Part shown: one piece after another, positions 23,917 to 34,347 of the stretch | Numbering within the stretch: the stretch's first letter is position 1 | Layout of the letters: every line of letters begins with the position of its first letter | DNA from: Eriocheir sinensis | Taxonomy: Eukaryota > Arthropoda > Malacostraca > Decapoda > Varunidae | Direction of reading: 5' to 3' | Assembly: GCF_024679095.1 (NCBI RefSeq) | Contig: NC_066516.1 | Coordinates: forward strand, 24,144,218-24,208,217 | Length of the DNA stretch: 64,000 nt | Made by a program: the position numbers and the translations under genes | Notes under the pieces: model-generated | Told to the model about the DNA's origin: nothing | Database searches by the model: none | Seen by the model: the letters and a program-made list of their open reading frames with translations, nothing else

Positions 23917-23955
<39 letters not shown>
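23917..23955. repeat. (TG)n microsatellite
   Basis: About 19 TG units; a short (TC)n follows at 23978-23994. Confidence 0.95.
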
Positions 23956-23958
<3 letters not shown>

Positions 23959-24071
23959 GGTCGTTGTTGTCGTCGATCTCTCTCTCTCTCTCTCATGTGA
24001 GCGAAGGAAAACAAACTTTCTTATCCCTGAAGGTACGAGAGATCAAGCAACTTTGGATTGGCTGTGTGCGT

Positions 24072-24078
<7 letters not shown>

Positions 24079-24160
<82 letters not shown>

Positions 24161-24171
24161 GGTGTGTGTGT
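24079..24171. repeat. (TG)n microsatellite
   Basis: About 38 pure TG units to 24153, then interrupted TG to 24171. It faces a (CA)n array 72 bp downstream. Confidence 0.96.
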
Positions 24172-24240
24172 AATTCAAGGTAGCTCTTAATTACCTTCAT
24201 TGATGATCAAACGAAATACGACCATCAATGTTATCTACTT

Positions 24241-24242
<2 letters not shown>

Positions 24243-24296
<54 letters not shown>
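24243..24296. repeat. (CA)n microsatellite
   Basis: About 27 CA units. Confidence 0.96.
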
Positions 24297-24298
<2 letters not shown>

Positions 24299-24358
24299 GC
24301 CCGGAGACGATAAATCCGGGGTCAATATCCTATTCACCAGGAGGAAGAGGGGGAGGCT

Positions 24359-24422
24359 GAGGAGGAGGAGGAGGAGGAGGAGGAGGAGGAGGAGGAGGAG
24401 GAGGAGGAGGAGGAGGAGGAGG
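24359..24422. repeat. (GGA)n trinucleotide array
   Basis: About 21 GGA units. Confidence 0.96.
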
Positions 24423-24499
24423 CATATTCAGTCGTCAGAACTCTTCCCCTACATCGTCGTTCTCGTCCTCGTCCTTTAGGGTACAGCGTTCCCTCCTCC

Positions 24500-24730
24500 C
24501 CCCTAGCACGGTGACATGTCTAAGGAAAGGAGGACGGGGAAAAGGAAGTGGAAAAAGATAGGAGAAAGAGGGAAAAAGAGGGGACAGGGGGAGTGTTTTG
24601 AACCTCTAGCGGCGACGGATCAAAACAATACACTTTTTCTTCCTTTTTTTCCGAGTCGATTCCCCGAGGATGGAAGGAGACGGACGAGAAGGCGAAGGAG
24701 GACGAGGAGGAGGAGGAGGCGGAGCGGTGG
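24500..24730. repeat. Purine-rich degenerate sequence
   Basis: G/A-rich DNA with short GGA clusters near 24700-24725 and no gene. Confidence 0.5.
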
Positions 24731-24840
24731 GCCTAGCGACACACAAACACGGCTGAGAGTGGGAGAACCTTGTGGTGGTATAGTCTACGGAGGCGTGAAT
24801 TATTAATGGAGGTGGGAGTTATGTAAGTCTGTTCTACGTA

Positions 24841-24915
24841 CGTCTCAAATATCTACCTATCTACCTACCTTCTACCTGCCTACCTACCTACCTGCCTGTC
24901 TACATACATACAATC
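24841..24915. repeat. Degenerate (CTAC)n tetranucleotide array
   Basis: CTAC, CTGC and CATA variants repeat every four bases. Confidence 0.85.
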
Positions 24916-24961
24916 CATCATGTCTTGAGAACCTTAGTCGTGATGGAGAAAATATATCGTT

Positions 24962-24963
<2 letters not shown>

Positions 24964-25023
<60 letters not shown>
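24964..25023. repeat. (TG)n microsatellite
   Basis: About 30 TG units. Confidence 0.96.
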
Positions 25024-25025
<2 letters not shown>

Positions 25026-25064
25026 ATTACGCAATACAGCTTCCCTCTCTGTGTCTCTCTACAG

Positions 25065-25205
25065 GTGACTCATAACAGACACAAAGACAACAAGAGAGAC
25101 GTACTAGAGGAGGACGAGGACGAGGAGGACGAGGACGAGGACGAGGAGGACGAGGACGAGGACGAGGAGTGCGTGGAGGTGGAATGGGAAGTGAAGAAGT
25201 ATTAG
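25065..25205 (+). CDS. Possible terminal exon with acidic Glu/Asp tail
   Basis: A pyrimidine tract (CTTCCCTCTCTGTGTCTCTCT) ends in ACAG at 25061-25064. The following 141 bp stay open to a TAG at 25203-25205. The reading is VTHNRHKDNKRDVLEE, then an Asp/Glu-only run of about 20 residues made by a GACGAG hexamer, then CVEVEWEVKKY. The acidic run ends in non-repetitive residues before the stop, the look of an acidic C-terminal tail. Against it: no upstream exon is visible, a (TG)n precedes it, and the acidic stretch is itself a microsatellite. No family is recognised. Confidence 0.2.
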   Translation: MTHNRHKDNKRDVLEEDEDEEDEDEDEEDEDEDEECVEVEWEVKKY

Positions 25206-25216
25206 TGTGTATAAAG

Positions 25217-25248
<32 letters not shown>

Positions 25249-25360
25249 GGTCACACCTTTCCCAGAACTGTCGATGTTATGCTCCACATCACCAATACCA
25301 TCACCTCTATCACTACCACCACCACCAACAACAACAACAACAACAACAACAACCAGTAAT
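25217..25360. repeat. (GTT)n(GGT)n and facing (ACC)n(AAC)n arrays
   Basis: GTT then GGT units at 25217-25251 are mirrored about 65 bp later by ACC then AAC units at 25313-25352, forming an imperfect inverted repeat. Confidence 0.88.
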
Positions 25361-25859
25361 ATATCCACCACCATCACCAACGCATCACAGCTACTCAACA
25401 AGAACCCATAACTAAGATAGAACTGAACCTATACGATTATTACACGACGCAAAAAATACGAACGCACGTGAGAGTAAAGCGTTGCCATATATACAATTTC
25501 GTTGGCGTGACTTTTTACCGTAACCAAAAATAATGAGAATCGGCTGGCGTGACTAAGCGAGCAGATCACGGGAGGGAGAGTGAGGTGGCGAGACTAGGGG
25601 AAGTTCATAACAGCAGGGCATTCATCTCCGGCCGATCACCGCGCTCTGACTGGACACATACCGCCGTGATCACCACCACCATCACCACTAACGCATCCAC
25701 CACTATCATCACCACCCTTCCCTCCACACACATAGACAACAATAACAAGAGATATGGCCCACACAAAACCTCCTATCTACCTATACCTTCCTACCTGTTC
25801 CCGATCAATAGGCGTCTGTTTTATTTCCAACAGTGTGGGAAAACAGCGGTGCAGTCAGA
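25361..25859. other. Unique sequence, no gene recognised
   Basis: A CAC/CAT-rich patch lies at 25665-25720. The remainder shows no feature. Confidence 0.5.
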
Positions 25860-26480
25860 CGGTGGGGGGTGAGTGGAAGGGAGGGGAGAAGAGGGTTGGG
25901 ATGCAGGGAGAAGAGGGTTGGAATGGAAGTGAAATGGGAGCATAGGCGAAAGGGGAACAGACAGAGTTAGGAGATGGAGAGGAGGAAAGAATGGGAAGGT
26001 CGAGAGGGAAAGTTGAGAAAAAAGAAGGGGAGGACGAAAGCAAGGGGAAGTGAGGGAAGGAAAGTTGGGAGAAAAAAGGAGACGGGGAAAAAAGAAAGGA
26101 AATGAGGGAAGGAAACTTGAGAGAAAAGGAGGGGAGGACGAAAGGAAGGGGAAGCGAGAGAAGAGAAATTGAGAGGGAAGGAGGCGAAGTGAAGAGAGCA
26201 ATGGAGGTAGCAAGAGAGAGAAGTAGACGGAAGAGGGGAAGAGCGCTGGGAAGGGAAGAAAAAAGGAGCATAAGTAGAAAAAAAAAACAGCAAAAAAAAA
26301 AGAGGGAGGGATAGAGAGGACGAATGAAAGGGAGACAAAAGTGATGAGAGGAAGTGAAACAAAGATAGATAGACAAGAGTAGAGAGAGAGCATAAAGTTA
26401 GGAAATAAAGAGAAGGAAAGAAGAGAAGAGAGAAAGGGGATGGACGTGGCGAAAGAAAAGAGGAGAATAAAGAAATGGAA
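25860..26480. repeat. Polypurine domain with ~52-bp degenerate repeat
   Basis: The + strand is almost all G/A. GAAAGTTGAG-like landmarks at about 26009, 26060, 26110 and 26165 mark a ~50-55-bp repeat containing GGGGAGGACGAAAG. The C/T complement yields long F/L/S/P-rich frames, which are artefacts. Confidence 0.7.
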
Positions 26481-26673
26481 ATAGAGGTGGACAAAGAGCT
26501 TCCCACCGCATCCACCGCTGTCAGGGGGGGAATATTCTGCCGTTTGAAGTATAAATGGACTCCAAGCTAACATTTTTGCCACGGGGAAAGGTTATCCGGC
26601 GGGACCCACGACTAGCCTTTTCCTGTGCGCTTCCCCTTTGATGTGTGATTTCGCTGCCCTCACTAACCCATGC

Positions 26674-26739
<66 letters not shown>
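26674..26739. repeat. (CA)n microsatellite, 66 bp
   Basis: About 33 CA units. Confidence 0.97.
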
Positions 26740-26740
<1 letters not shown>

Positions 26741-26889
26741 TCCCTCCCTGCCATCTAGTGCCATTCTTCTGCTCTCTCCTCACGCCGGGACTCACCAGCA
26801 GACGCCACACGAGCCCCATGCATCGCCTCACCTTCACACAGTCAACGGTATCAAGCGTCACGGTTCTGATAAAATGATGATGCTCACCT

Positions 26890-27180
26890 TTTCCTCTCCT
26901 CTCCATGTCTTAGGAATAGAGTCAGAGGAAGGATGCTGCTCCTACCCCTTTCTCCCCCACCCCCCCCTTCCTTTCCTTTCCCCTTTTCCCTCCTCCCTCC
27001 TCTTCCCATCTTTAAGACCAGGGTCAGAGAACAGATGCTGCCCTCCTCCCTTACCCCTCCTCTCCTATCCCCGTCTTAAGCATCAAGGTCAAAGGAAGGA
27101 TGCTGCCTCCTACCTCTTCCTCTCCTCTCCCCATCTTAGGAACAAGGTCAAAGGATGATGCTGCCCACTCCCCTTGCCAT
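26890..27180. repeat. Minisatellite of ~60-100-bp units, four copies
   Basis: CCCCATCTTAGGAACAAGG- (with variants), then TCAxAGGAAGGATGCTGC and a C/T-rich tail, start at about 26903, 27005, 27069 and 27129. The first copy has an enlarged pyrimidine tail (period 102 bp); the others are 64 and 60 bp. Confidence 0.88.
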
Positions 27181-27199
27181 CCCTCTTACTCGCGGGTCA

Positions 27200-27824
27200 G
27201 CATGGTTCCTCCCGCTAGCCCGCCTCATGTGGTTCGACTTTACGAGCTTATTATGCTGATAATGTTCTTTGATTCACGGCGGCGTTAAGCAGGATTAAAC
27301 GGATAAAACAAGAAAAATATTCGCCGTTTTGTGACTTGATAGGCTTCGTGCGTTCGTCCATTTACTAATCTGGCTTCATCCTTTACTTTTATAGGCATGC
27401 ACATTATATGAAGGCAGGACTGTTGTGGCATAAACCAAATTATTTGAAGCATCTGGTTTTAATTGATTTTAATCAGAGTAAAAGATCATAATTTCAATCA
27501 GGGTGATTTTTTTACTAATAAGCTCATAAACTGCTTATGCTCTTGTACTGAATATATAACAAATGGTGCAGGAAGATCAGCTCATTGAAAGGGATATAAG
27601 AACATTAGTTATTTTTCTATGAAAATGTGTGTATTCTATACCTCAAATGCTTTGGCTGCCACATATATATTACTCATTTAGAACCTTCCTAGATACATGT
27701 TATGAATTTAGTCTTAAGAGGAGCTCCAGATTATTTCAGATAACAACATGTTACTTTTGAGATGTTATAAGTAATTAAAGAAAAAACCTGGTTGTTCAGA
27801 AATAATACTAATGTAAATGTATGA
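27200..27824. other. AT-rich island without simple repeats (5' part)
   Basis: From about 27290 the base composition falls sharply to AT-rich and simple repeats vanish until about 28720. This portion is stop-rich in all frames. It may be the non-coding part of an inserted element or of an old gene copy. Confidence 0.5.
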
Positions 27825-28305
27825 ATGAGCACCATCATACAGGTCCATACAGGAGCAGTACTTAAGTTCTGTCCTACTGAAAAGATCCTGTCAACAGTGT
27901 CTCAAGCAAGCGGTTGCCAAGTATTAACAACTTTAACGGTAGCTTCTCTGACTCTTGGACATTTCAGAACACTATGTTTGTGGATGTCATCCACATTTTC
28001 ATCCAATATTCTGTCATTCCATGGGGGAAGTGCACCATTTGAGGAACATTATTTTGGCAAAAATGTTGTAGCGTCCCCCCCACCCATTGAATGGCGGCAG
28101 TATATTGATAATAATTTAAAAGGAAATGTTATTGGATTTTCTGAAGCAGCAATTTACAGCTAATGCATCAGCAGCAGGGTTGAGAGGACTATTTCAACAT
28201 GTGGATTTGTGCACCCGCTTAGGTAAGGAGAAGGCATCAAGGCTGGTGACTGTTCAGTGGCACTCCAAGCAGAGGAACGGTTCTCATTTTTATTCTACAG
28301 ACTAA
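27825..28305 (+). pseudogene. Frameshifted remnant of an unrecognised protein
   Basis: Two adjacent + open segments have normal protein composition. The first, 27825-28163, has ordinary composition throughout and contains PPPIEWRQYIDNNLKGNVI. The second, 28126-28305 (59 codons from ATG), contains LKQQFTANASAAGLRGLFQ, then HVDLCTRLGKEKASRLVTVQ and WHSKQRNGSHFYSTD. They are offset by one base. A one-base shift near 28133-28136 would make the reading continuous, which suggests a single-base insertion in a decayed coding sequence, or an assembly error. The first segment may not be coding over its whole length. I do not recognise the family. The AT-rich, repeat-free surroundings suggest a retrocopy or transposon fragment. 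Splice-like sites (TTTACAG|C at about 28158, TTAG|GTAAGG at about 28221) offer a less likely alternative. Confidence 0.4.
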
Positions 28306-29116
28306 GATGCATGTGTTTACTTTTAATATTCCATTTTTCAGGTTGGTGATCGAAGAAAAACAAGATTATAGTTAAGTTACCTCTCCCAGAAAGGTTATTC
28401 TTCATAGTTTTCAGAAATATATCCCTGTGAAGAACACGTTTGTACGTTTTATTTTTCATATGGTTACTGTTATTTTTCTATATTGTTTACTTTTTGATAA
28501 ATTGTTGTGATCGAGAGTAAAAAAAAACACAGATGATTAAAATAAGTAGAATGCATTTCAAGTAAACAAATCGATTTTTTATATTTTTTTATAAATCATT
28601 ATTTTTTCCAGCCATGCTTCAAGGTTATGTTCGAAGCTTTGAGGCACATACATATACAAGGCAGTATATCTAAGTCATTCTAACTGAGAATTGACAGCTA
28701 TTACTACAAAAACAACTAAGCAACTATTCTTCCTACTAATACCACTACTATTATTGCCAAAACCACAACGTACTACTACTATTACTACTACTATTGCCGC
28801 TACAGCTACAGCTTCACCCCATCACACACCACAACCACCACACTAATTACACCTGTCCTACCTACCTCCGTTCCTTCCCCTTCCAAACAAAGACGAAGTG
28901 GCAAAGAAACCTTAACGACGTCTCAGAAGTTACAAAAACCGGCCAGGAAGTTTGCTGGTCCTCGAGAAGTTGTGAGGAGTCTTAGAACGCTTTGTTAAGA
29001 GGGAAAAAGGGTGACGCGGAGGGAAGAGAAGGGAAGCGGGAAGGGAGGCGTGGAGCTGACGCGAGATACAACACTGGAAGGGGAAAGACCATGATCACAC
29101 ACTAACGGGAATGTGT

Positions 29117-29118
<2 letters not shown>
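28306..29118. other. AT-rich then mixed sequence, no gene
   Basis: A strong acceptor-like TTCCATTTTTCAG|G lies at about 28342, with only nine codons before a stop. CTA/CTAC/TTA trinucleotides cluster at 28700-28800. The rest is plain. Confidence 0.45.

Positions 29119-29186
<68 letters not shown>
29119..29186. repeat. (TG)n microsatellite, 68 bp
   Basis: About 34 TG units. Confidence 0.97.
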
Positions 29187-29188
<2 letters not shown>

Positions 29189-29373
29189 CAATTACTCCAC
29201 TAAGACCTTTAACGGATGCCAGTATAATGAAGTTTAATGCGACGTATATCCGGCGTGTCGGGTCTAATGCATAGTTTATAATTTGGTATTAATAATTATT
29301 GTTCTGAATTATCGGGATCGTCTGTTATGTATTAGCCTTGCTCTGACAGTAGTGGCGGTGGCGGTGTTTTATA

Positions 29374-29380
<7 letters not shown>

Positions 29381-29420
<40 letters not shown>
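29381..29420. repeat. (TAG)n trinucleotide array
   Basis: About 13 TAG units. Confidence 0.95.
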
Positions 29421-29421
<1 letters not shown>

Positions 29422-29564
29422 CTACACACTCAAATATCCCAACCCCCCACACATCTCAGTTCATCCGAAACCAATAAAAAATAAGATAATCGAAGTGGTT
29501 TCAGTACAATAAAGACTCGTACAAAGCCTACAGAATCGTCCCTTCATTAGTATTCGACGAGCAC

Positions 29565-29601
29565 CACCTCCTCCTCCTCCTCCTCCTCCTCCTCCTCCTC
29601 C

Positions 29602-29690
<89 letters not shown>
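29565..29690. repeat. (CTC)n(CAT)n compound array
   Basis: About 12 CTC units, then about 28 CAT units with one TTC interruption near 29658. Confidence 0.96.
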
Positions 29691-29691
<1 letters not shown>

Positions 29692-29729
29692 CTCGGTATT
29701 TCCCCTAAAGATGGAGGGATTTAAGAAGA

Positions 29730-29769
29730 CACACACACACACACAAAAAAAAATAATAATAAATAAATA

Positions 29770-29813
<44 letters not shown>

Positions 29814-29842
29814 TAAAATAAATAAATAAATAAATAAAAATA

Positions 29843-29930
<88 letters not shown>
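29730..29930. repeat. (CA)n then long (AAT)n with AAAT interruptions
   Basis: A short CA run (29730-29746) precedes nearly 180 bp of AAT units broken by CAATAAAATAAATAAAT and AAAAT at about 29810-29842. Confidence 0.96.
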
Positions 29931-29931
<1 letters not shown>

Positions 29932-30507
29932 CAATGAAGTGTACGATTTCATGTGTAATTACTTAGGGACTTATTTTTACCTTCCTCTTAACACGATGCA
30001 TCACATATGTATTGAACCGAACTTGATATTTCTTTGTTTTCGTTACAGAAGCATTTTTTCTTTCAATAAACATTTAGTCTTCATCTATAAGGCATGCCCC
30101 CAACTCAAACCTTTACCTTTACTTTGGTCTACTTCCTCTTACCAATAAAACACCATAAGAAAAAACATCATCACGAGCCTCAGCCCGCAAACAAAAGCGA
30201 TATAACTATACGAAAAATCAAAGCTCGTATCACGTTCCTACACATCAACAACATCAAGGCCATCATCATCTCTTTACCAACCCGACGTCAACGGCTAATA
30301 CACATGCATGACACAAATATTTCCTGACAGTCAGTGACCCCGCCCGCCCTTGAACGCCCTCCCCCAGCCTTCCAGTGGGCGGACGAGGGCGGCGATGATA
30401 ATAAACAAACGGGCGGGTCACGCAGCAAAGGGATCCCCCGCCGCCATCAACACCTAATTATCTAATGGAACTATTCAACGGAAGACAAATATAAACGCGT
30501 TCTTTGA
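29931..30507. other. Unique sequence, no gene recognised
   Basis: A GC-rich unique patch at about 30335-30500 contains CTAATTATCTAATGG (30454-30468) and GATAATAAACAAACG, a look shared with developmental enhancers. This is inference only. Confidence 0.4.
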
Positions 30508-30551
30508 GAGGAGGAGGAGGAGGAGGAGGAGGAGGAGGAGGAGGAGGAGGA
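30508..30551. repeat. (GAG)n trinucleotide array
   Basis: About 14 GAG units. Confidence 0.96.
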
Positions 30552-31225
30552 AGGTTAAAGAGGTGAAGCTGAAAAATTCTGAACTAAGGTTAGGGAGTAA
30601 AGAGTTAATATGAGGAGGAGGAGGAGACGGAGGCGGAGGAGCAATGGAAAGGTCTACGTGGGGAAGGAGAAAAAAATATGAAGTAAGGTCGGGGAATGGA
30701 GAGTGAATGTGAGAACGGCAGAGAGAGGAGAAGAGGTGAAGAAGGAAGAGCCGGTGAAAGCAGGAGGAATAAAGAGGAGAAAGAAAGGCCGACGTGAATT
30801 ACAGAAAAGGTAGGAAAATAAAAAAGTAAAACGAAGAGGAGGTAAAATGAAGAGCAAAAAAATAATGAGGGTGAAGGAGGAGAAAGGAGGATAAAGAGGA
30901 GAGTAAATGAAGATGAGATGGGAGGAGAAAGACCAAGAAATCGGCATATGTGGGAAAGCAGAAAAATGAAGAGAATATAAGAAGAGAGTGAAAGGAAAGA
31001 TGTTAGGGAAGAGAAAGGATAAGATCATAAGAGCAAATCAACAGAGGGCGTAAAGGCTGTTGGGGGTGAGAGGAGGAAGCGCATGGAGACAGGAAAGAAA
31101 GGATGAAGAGTGAGAGAATACGTAAGTGCCGAAGGGGACCAAGAGAGGAGCGCCGTGAAGCGGGAATAGAGAGCGATGCAAGACTGGGAGGAAAGTTTGG
31201 TACCTGGAGAGGATGCAAGAAGAAA
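30552..31225. other. Purine-rich sequence
   Basis: Mostly G/A on + with GGAGGA clusters near 30612-30640; no gene. Confidence 0.6.
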
Positions 31226-31405
31226 AACTATGCTGCTCTTCCTTCTCCTTCTCCTCCTTCTCCTTCTTTTCCTTCTTCTTCTTCCTCTTCTTCTTCTTCT
31301 TCTCCTCCTCCTCTTCCTCCTTCTTTTTAGTCTGTTCTTCTTTTTCTACTGATTATTTTCTCTCCCTTTTTCTTCATCTATTACTCCTCTTCCTCTTTTC
31401 CATAC
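31226..31405. repeat. (CTT)n/(CCT)n polypyrimidine array
   Basis: Irregular TTC, CTC and TCC units with an abrupt purine-to-pyrimidine switch of strand bias at about 31225. Confidence 0.9.
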
Positions 31406-32116
31406 CCGCACGCCCGGATCACCGCCGCCAGCCACAATCTCGATACAATCACGAGGGATGAAGACAATAAAAGCACCAAAACAATATCAGGGCGGCCCTC
31501 ACACGCTCAAGGGCTGCTGCTCGTGAAAGACGCGGCCCCGATCCTTCCCGTACCCTGCTCGTTCCCGCTCCTCCTGCACCCTGGGACGGAGGGCGGGTAG
31601 ACAATGGGGGTGGGGGGCGTCACTACCTTATAAATCCAGCATCAGGAAACAGCGGGTTAGAAGTTTCCAGGATTCGATATGAGCTTGCCCAGCATCCCGT
31701 CCCGCCTGGCGCAACACCGACACCTCCACCTCCCGTGCGCCATCTGACCTTAACTCAATAGCGCGGGAGAGGCGGCCCAGCGGTGCTACTCAGGGGCTAC
31801 ATTAAGTCCTCAGTGCTTCTTGTAGTCAGTGTTATGTTGAGACACAAAATGTACGTGAAAGGAAAAAAATAACGTTTCTTATACCCTCCTACCCCGTCAA
31901 CACCGTAGTTCATCATTTTATAATCACGAGAATCTTCCAGTAACCAGACACCACAAAACACCCGCATGGGGTCCACACACTCCACTGTTTCGCCATGACA
32001 GCCAATAAATCCTCGCCGAGGCAGACCAAAATCAATTATTAAGCTTCCATGATCGAGGCGCCCCTTCCTGCAACCTGGCACCTCACTCACCAAGAGGGGA
32101 CGGCCACGCGGGGAGG
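31406..32116. other. Unique sequence, no gene recognised
   Basis: GC-rich 31480-31620, including a TTATAAATCC at about 31630 with no other promoter evidence. No coding region is supported. Confidence 0.45.
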
Positions 32117-32430
32117 GCACGGCAGCGCGGTGATGCAGAGCTGCTGAGAGGAGGGCCTGAAGGGGAGATATAGGGCACGGCAGCGCGGTGATGCAGAGCT
32201 GCTGAGAGGAGGGCCTGAAGGGGAGATATAGGGCACGGCAGCGCGGTGATGCAGAGCTGCTGAGAGGAGGGCCTGAAGGGGAGATATAGGGCACGGAAGC
32301 GTGGTGATGCAGAGCTGCTGAGAGGAGGTCCGGGAGGGGAAGAGAGGGCACGGAAGCGTGGTGATGTAGAGCTGCTGAGAGGAGGTCCGGGAGGGGAGGA
32401 GAGGACACGGAAGCGCGGTGATGCAAAGCC
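32117..32430. repeat. 57/58-bp minisatellite, 5.4 copies
   Basis: Copies start at 32117, 32175, 32233, 32291, 32348 and 32405 (periods 58, 58, 58, 57, 57). Each contains GCGGTGATGCAGAGCTGCTG followed by AGAGGAGG. The first three are virtually identical; the last ones carry GGAAGCG in place of GGCAGCG and GTCCGGGAGGGG in place of GGCCTGAAGGGG. The identical copies show recent homogenisation. A minus-strand frame runs through it, but the 58-bp units change its phase. Confidence 0.95.
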
Positions 32431-34023
32431 ACCAAACTGTCAGCGCGGGAGGTCTTCGTCACCACCACACTGCCAACGCGGGATCAAACTTGCTCCTTTG
32501 AGCACCGCCGGGTTTTGTATTCATGCCTGGCCTCAGTGCCCTCGTAAAGCCTTTGTTCGGACACCATAGCAACGTATTAAGAACAATCGGGTTACGGTGG
32601 TGAGAACTACACAAAAATAAGGAAAAGCCGCTTATAAATAACGAAACAAAAGCATGCCGACACTGGTGCCTGCAAGCGTCCCGCCGAGAGTGATCAGCAG
32701 CGCGTCCCAAAAGTATGAGTGGATGCTGAGTGGCTCCCGTGTGCGTTACACCCCAGATTCGTTGGTACATTTGTAAAACACGTTCGAACGTGTGTGCCGC
32801 ACGGCACGCCTGGGTGGTGATCGCGCTGCAAGTGTTAATAAAAAGCAAAGAGTAAAACATTAAAGTCACTGCACCTAATCAACTGTTCATACTTCTTCGT
32901 TACAGTTTTCACTCAACATTTAAATCAAAGAAACACTTTTTCGGTGACATTGAACGGTTTTACAGGATATAACGACAATGTATGTATGAATGATATGAAA
33001 GAACGAAAGTTTAGAATGCAGCCGCCGGGTGTGTCATGTAGGCTGTGGCGCGGCCGCCAACTCTGTACCTCTACACCTGCTTTCCCCTCGCCGCCCACCC
33101 CCTCCTTACAGTTTTGTTCCCCCGTCCCTCCCGCTACACTTGTCTCACCAACCTGCTCCCTACACTTGTCCCCGTCTCTCTCCCTAGTCTCTCTCCTCCC
33201 CCAACCCCCCCACCGCTGGTTACACAACAAAGCGGGTTGTCCCTCATTATCAGGGCGACCCCGGCGCGGCCCTGCTGGGGGCCGCCAATGAATAGCTTTG
33301 GAGGAAGTGACTTCAAAGAGCCCATAGAGCGGCGGGGAGAAGGAGGGACGGACAGGGGGAGCGGAGAAAGGCCCGCCGGGGTGTAAGTGGTGTGCCTAAT
33401 TACGATGGCCTCCCATTCCTGCCCCCGACCCCCGCCCGGGCCCTCCCGCCTCCCCGCCCCGGAACGCGGCCCCAAGCCGAGAGAGGCAATATAGATTAGC
33501 CCGGGGTAAGCACTCTGAATAGCGGATTACTGGGACAAGAAGCAATACCATACCAGCGTGCTAGACGGTCTCCGGTGAGGGATGTCCAGTCTTGTTGGCG
33601 GGACAGGAACCTCACGGCGCCCTTCAGACACATCCAGGCAAGTATAACTGCCACGGTGCCTCTAGCTCCTGAACATGATTCCTGCCCACACCCTTGACTC
33701 TGAACTTCTGCAACGTCTGCCCTTCTCTACTCCGCCAAGACCGGCCGTTTGTAAGGAGCACTTGCGCTAAATTACATTCCGTGATCAGAAAGGAGCAGGG
33801 GCAGGGGGCGGGCAGAGACGGGCTGAGGGTGTACTTATGGGCAGGGGAAGGGGCATGGGCAGGGGGTGTACGTAGGGGAAGGGGGGACGGTTCCGAGGAT
33901 GAGAGTCGTTAAGGCCCAAGCAGAGGCAAGCAAAGGCTGAAAACAGGGCAAGCAGGAGAGTGGAACAGGGGAACACTAAGAGAAGTGGGCGGGACGGCAG
34001 GGAGGAATAAGGAGAAGCAAACT
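32431..34023. other. Unique sequence, no gene recognised
   Basis: Several overlapping frames are open on both strands (for example minus 32459-32869) without a recognisable family. C-rich and G-rich patches lie at 33060-33220 and 33780-33900. Confidence 0.45.
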
Positions 34024-34347
34024 GATATGGACGGCAGGGGAGGCAGGGCTGATATGGACGGCAGGGGAGGCAGGGCTGATATGGTGGGTAGGGGAGGCAG
34101 GGCTGATATGGACGGCAGGGAAGGTAGGGCTGATATGGACGGCAGGGAAGGCAGGGCTGATATGGACGGCAGGGGAGGCAGGGCTGATATGGTGGGTAGG
34201 GGAGGCAGGGCTGATATGGTGGGTAGGGGAGGCAGGGCTGATATGGACGGCAGGGGAGGCAGGGCTGATATGGACGGCAGGGGAGGCAGGGCTGATATGG
34301 ACGGCAGGGGAGGCAGGGCTGATATGGTGGGTAGGGGAGGCTGGGTT
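34024..34347. repeat. 27-bp minisatellite, 12 copies in two variants
   Basis: GATATGG followed by either ACGGCAG or TGGGTAG and then GGGAGGCAGGGCT repeats exactly every 27 bp, with no length change, across 12 units. Order of variants (A = ACGGCAG, T = TGGGTAG): A A T A A A T T A A A T. Because 27 is a multiple of three, the + frame reads a nine-residue repeat (MDGRGGRAD / MVGRGGRAD) in an open frame over 33985-34380. This is more likely a repeat by-product than a protein, although the lack of indels is notable. Confidence 0.95.

Noticed and set aside
32459..32869. Minus-strand 136-codon frame with a hydrophobic start
   Set aside because: It could mimic a secreted protein, but residues follow no family, and there is no promoter, splice or repeat-free conservation evidence.
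34024..34347. CRISPR-like array
   Set aside because: Units are contiguous with no unique spacers; it is a eukaryotic minisatellite.
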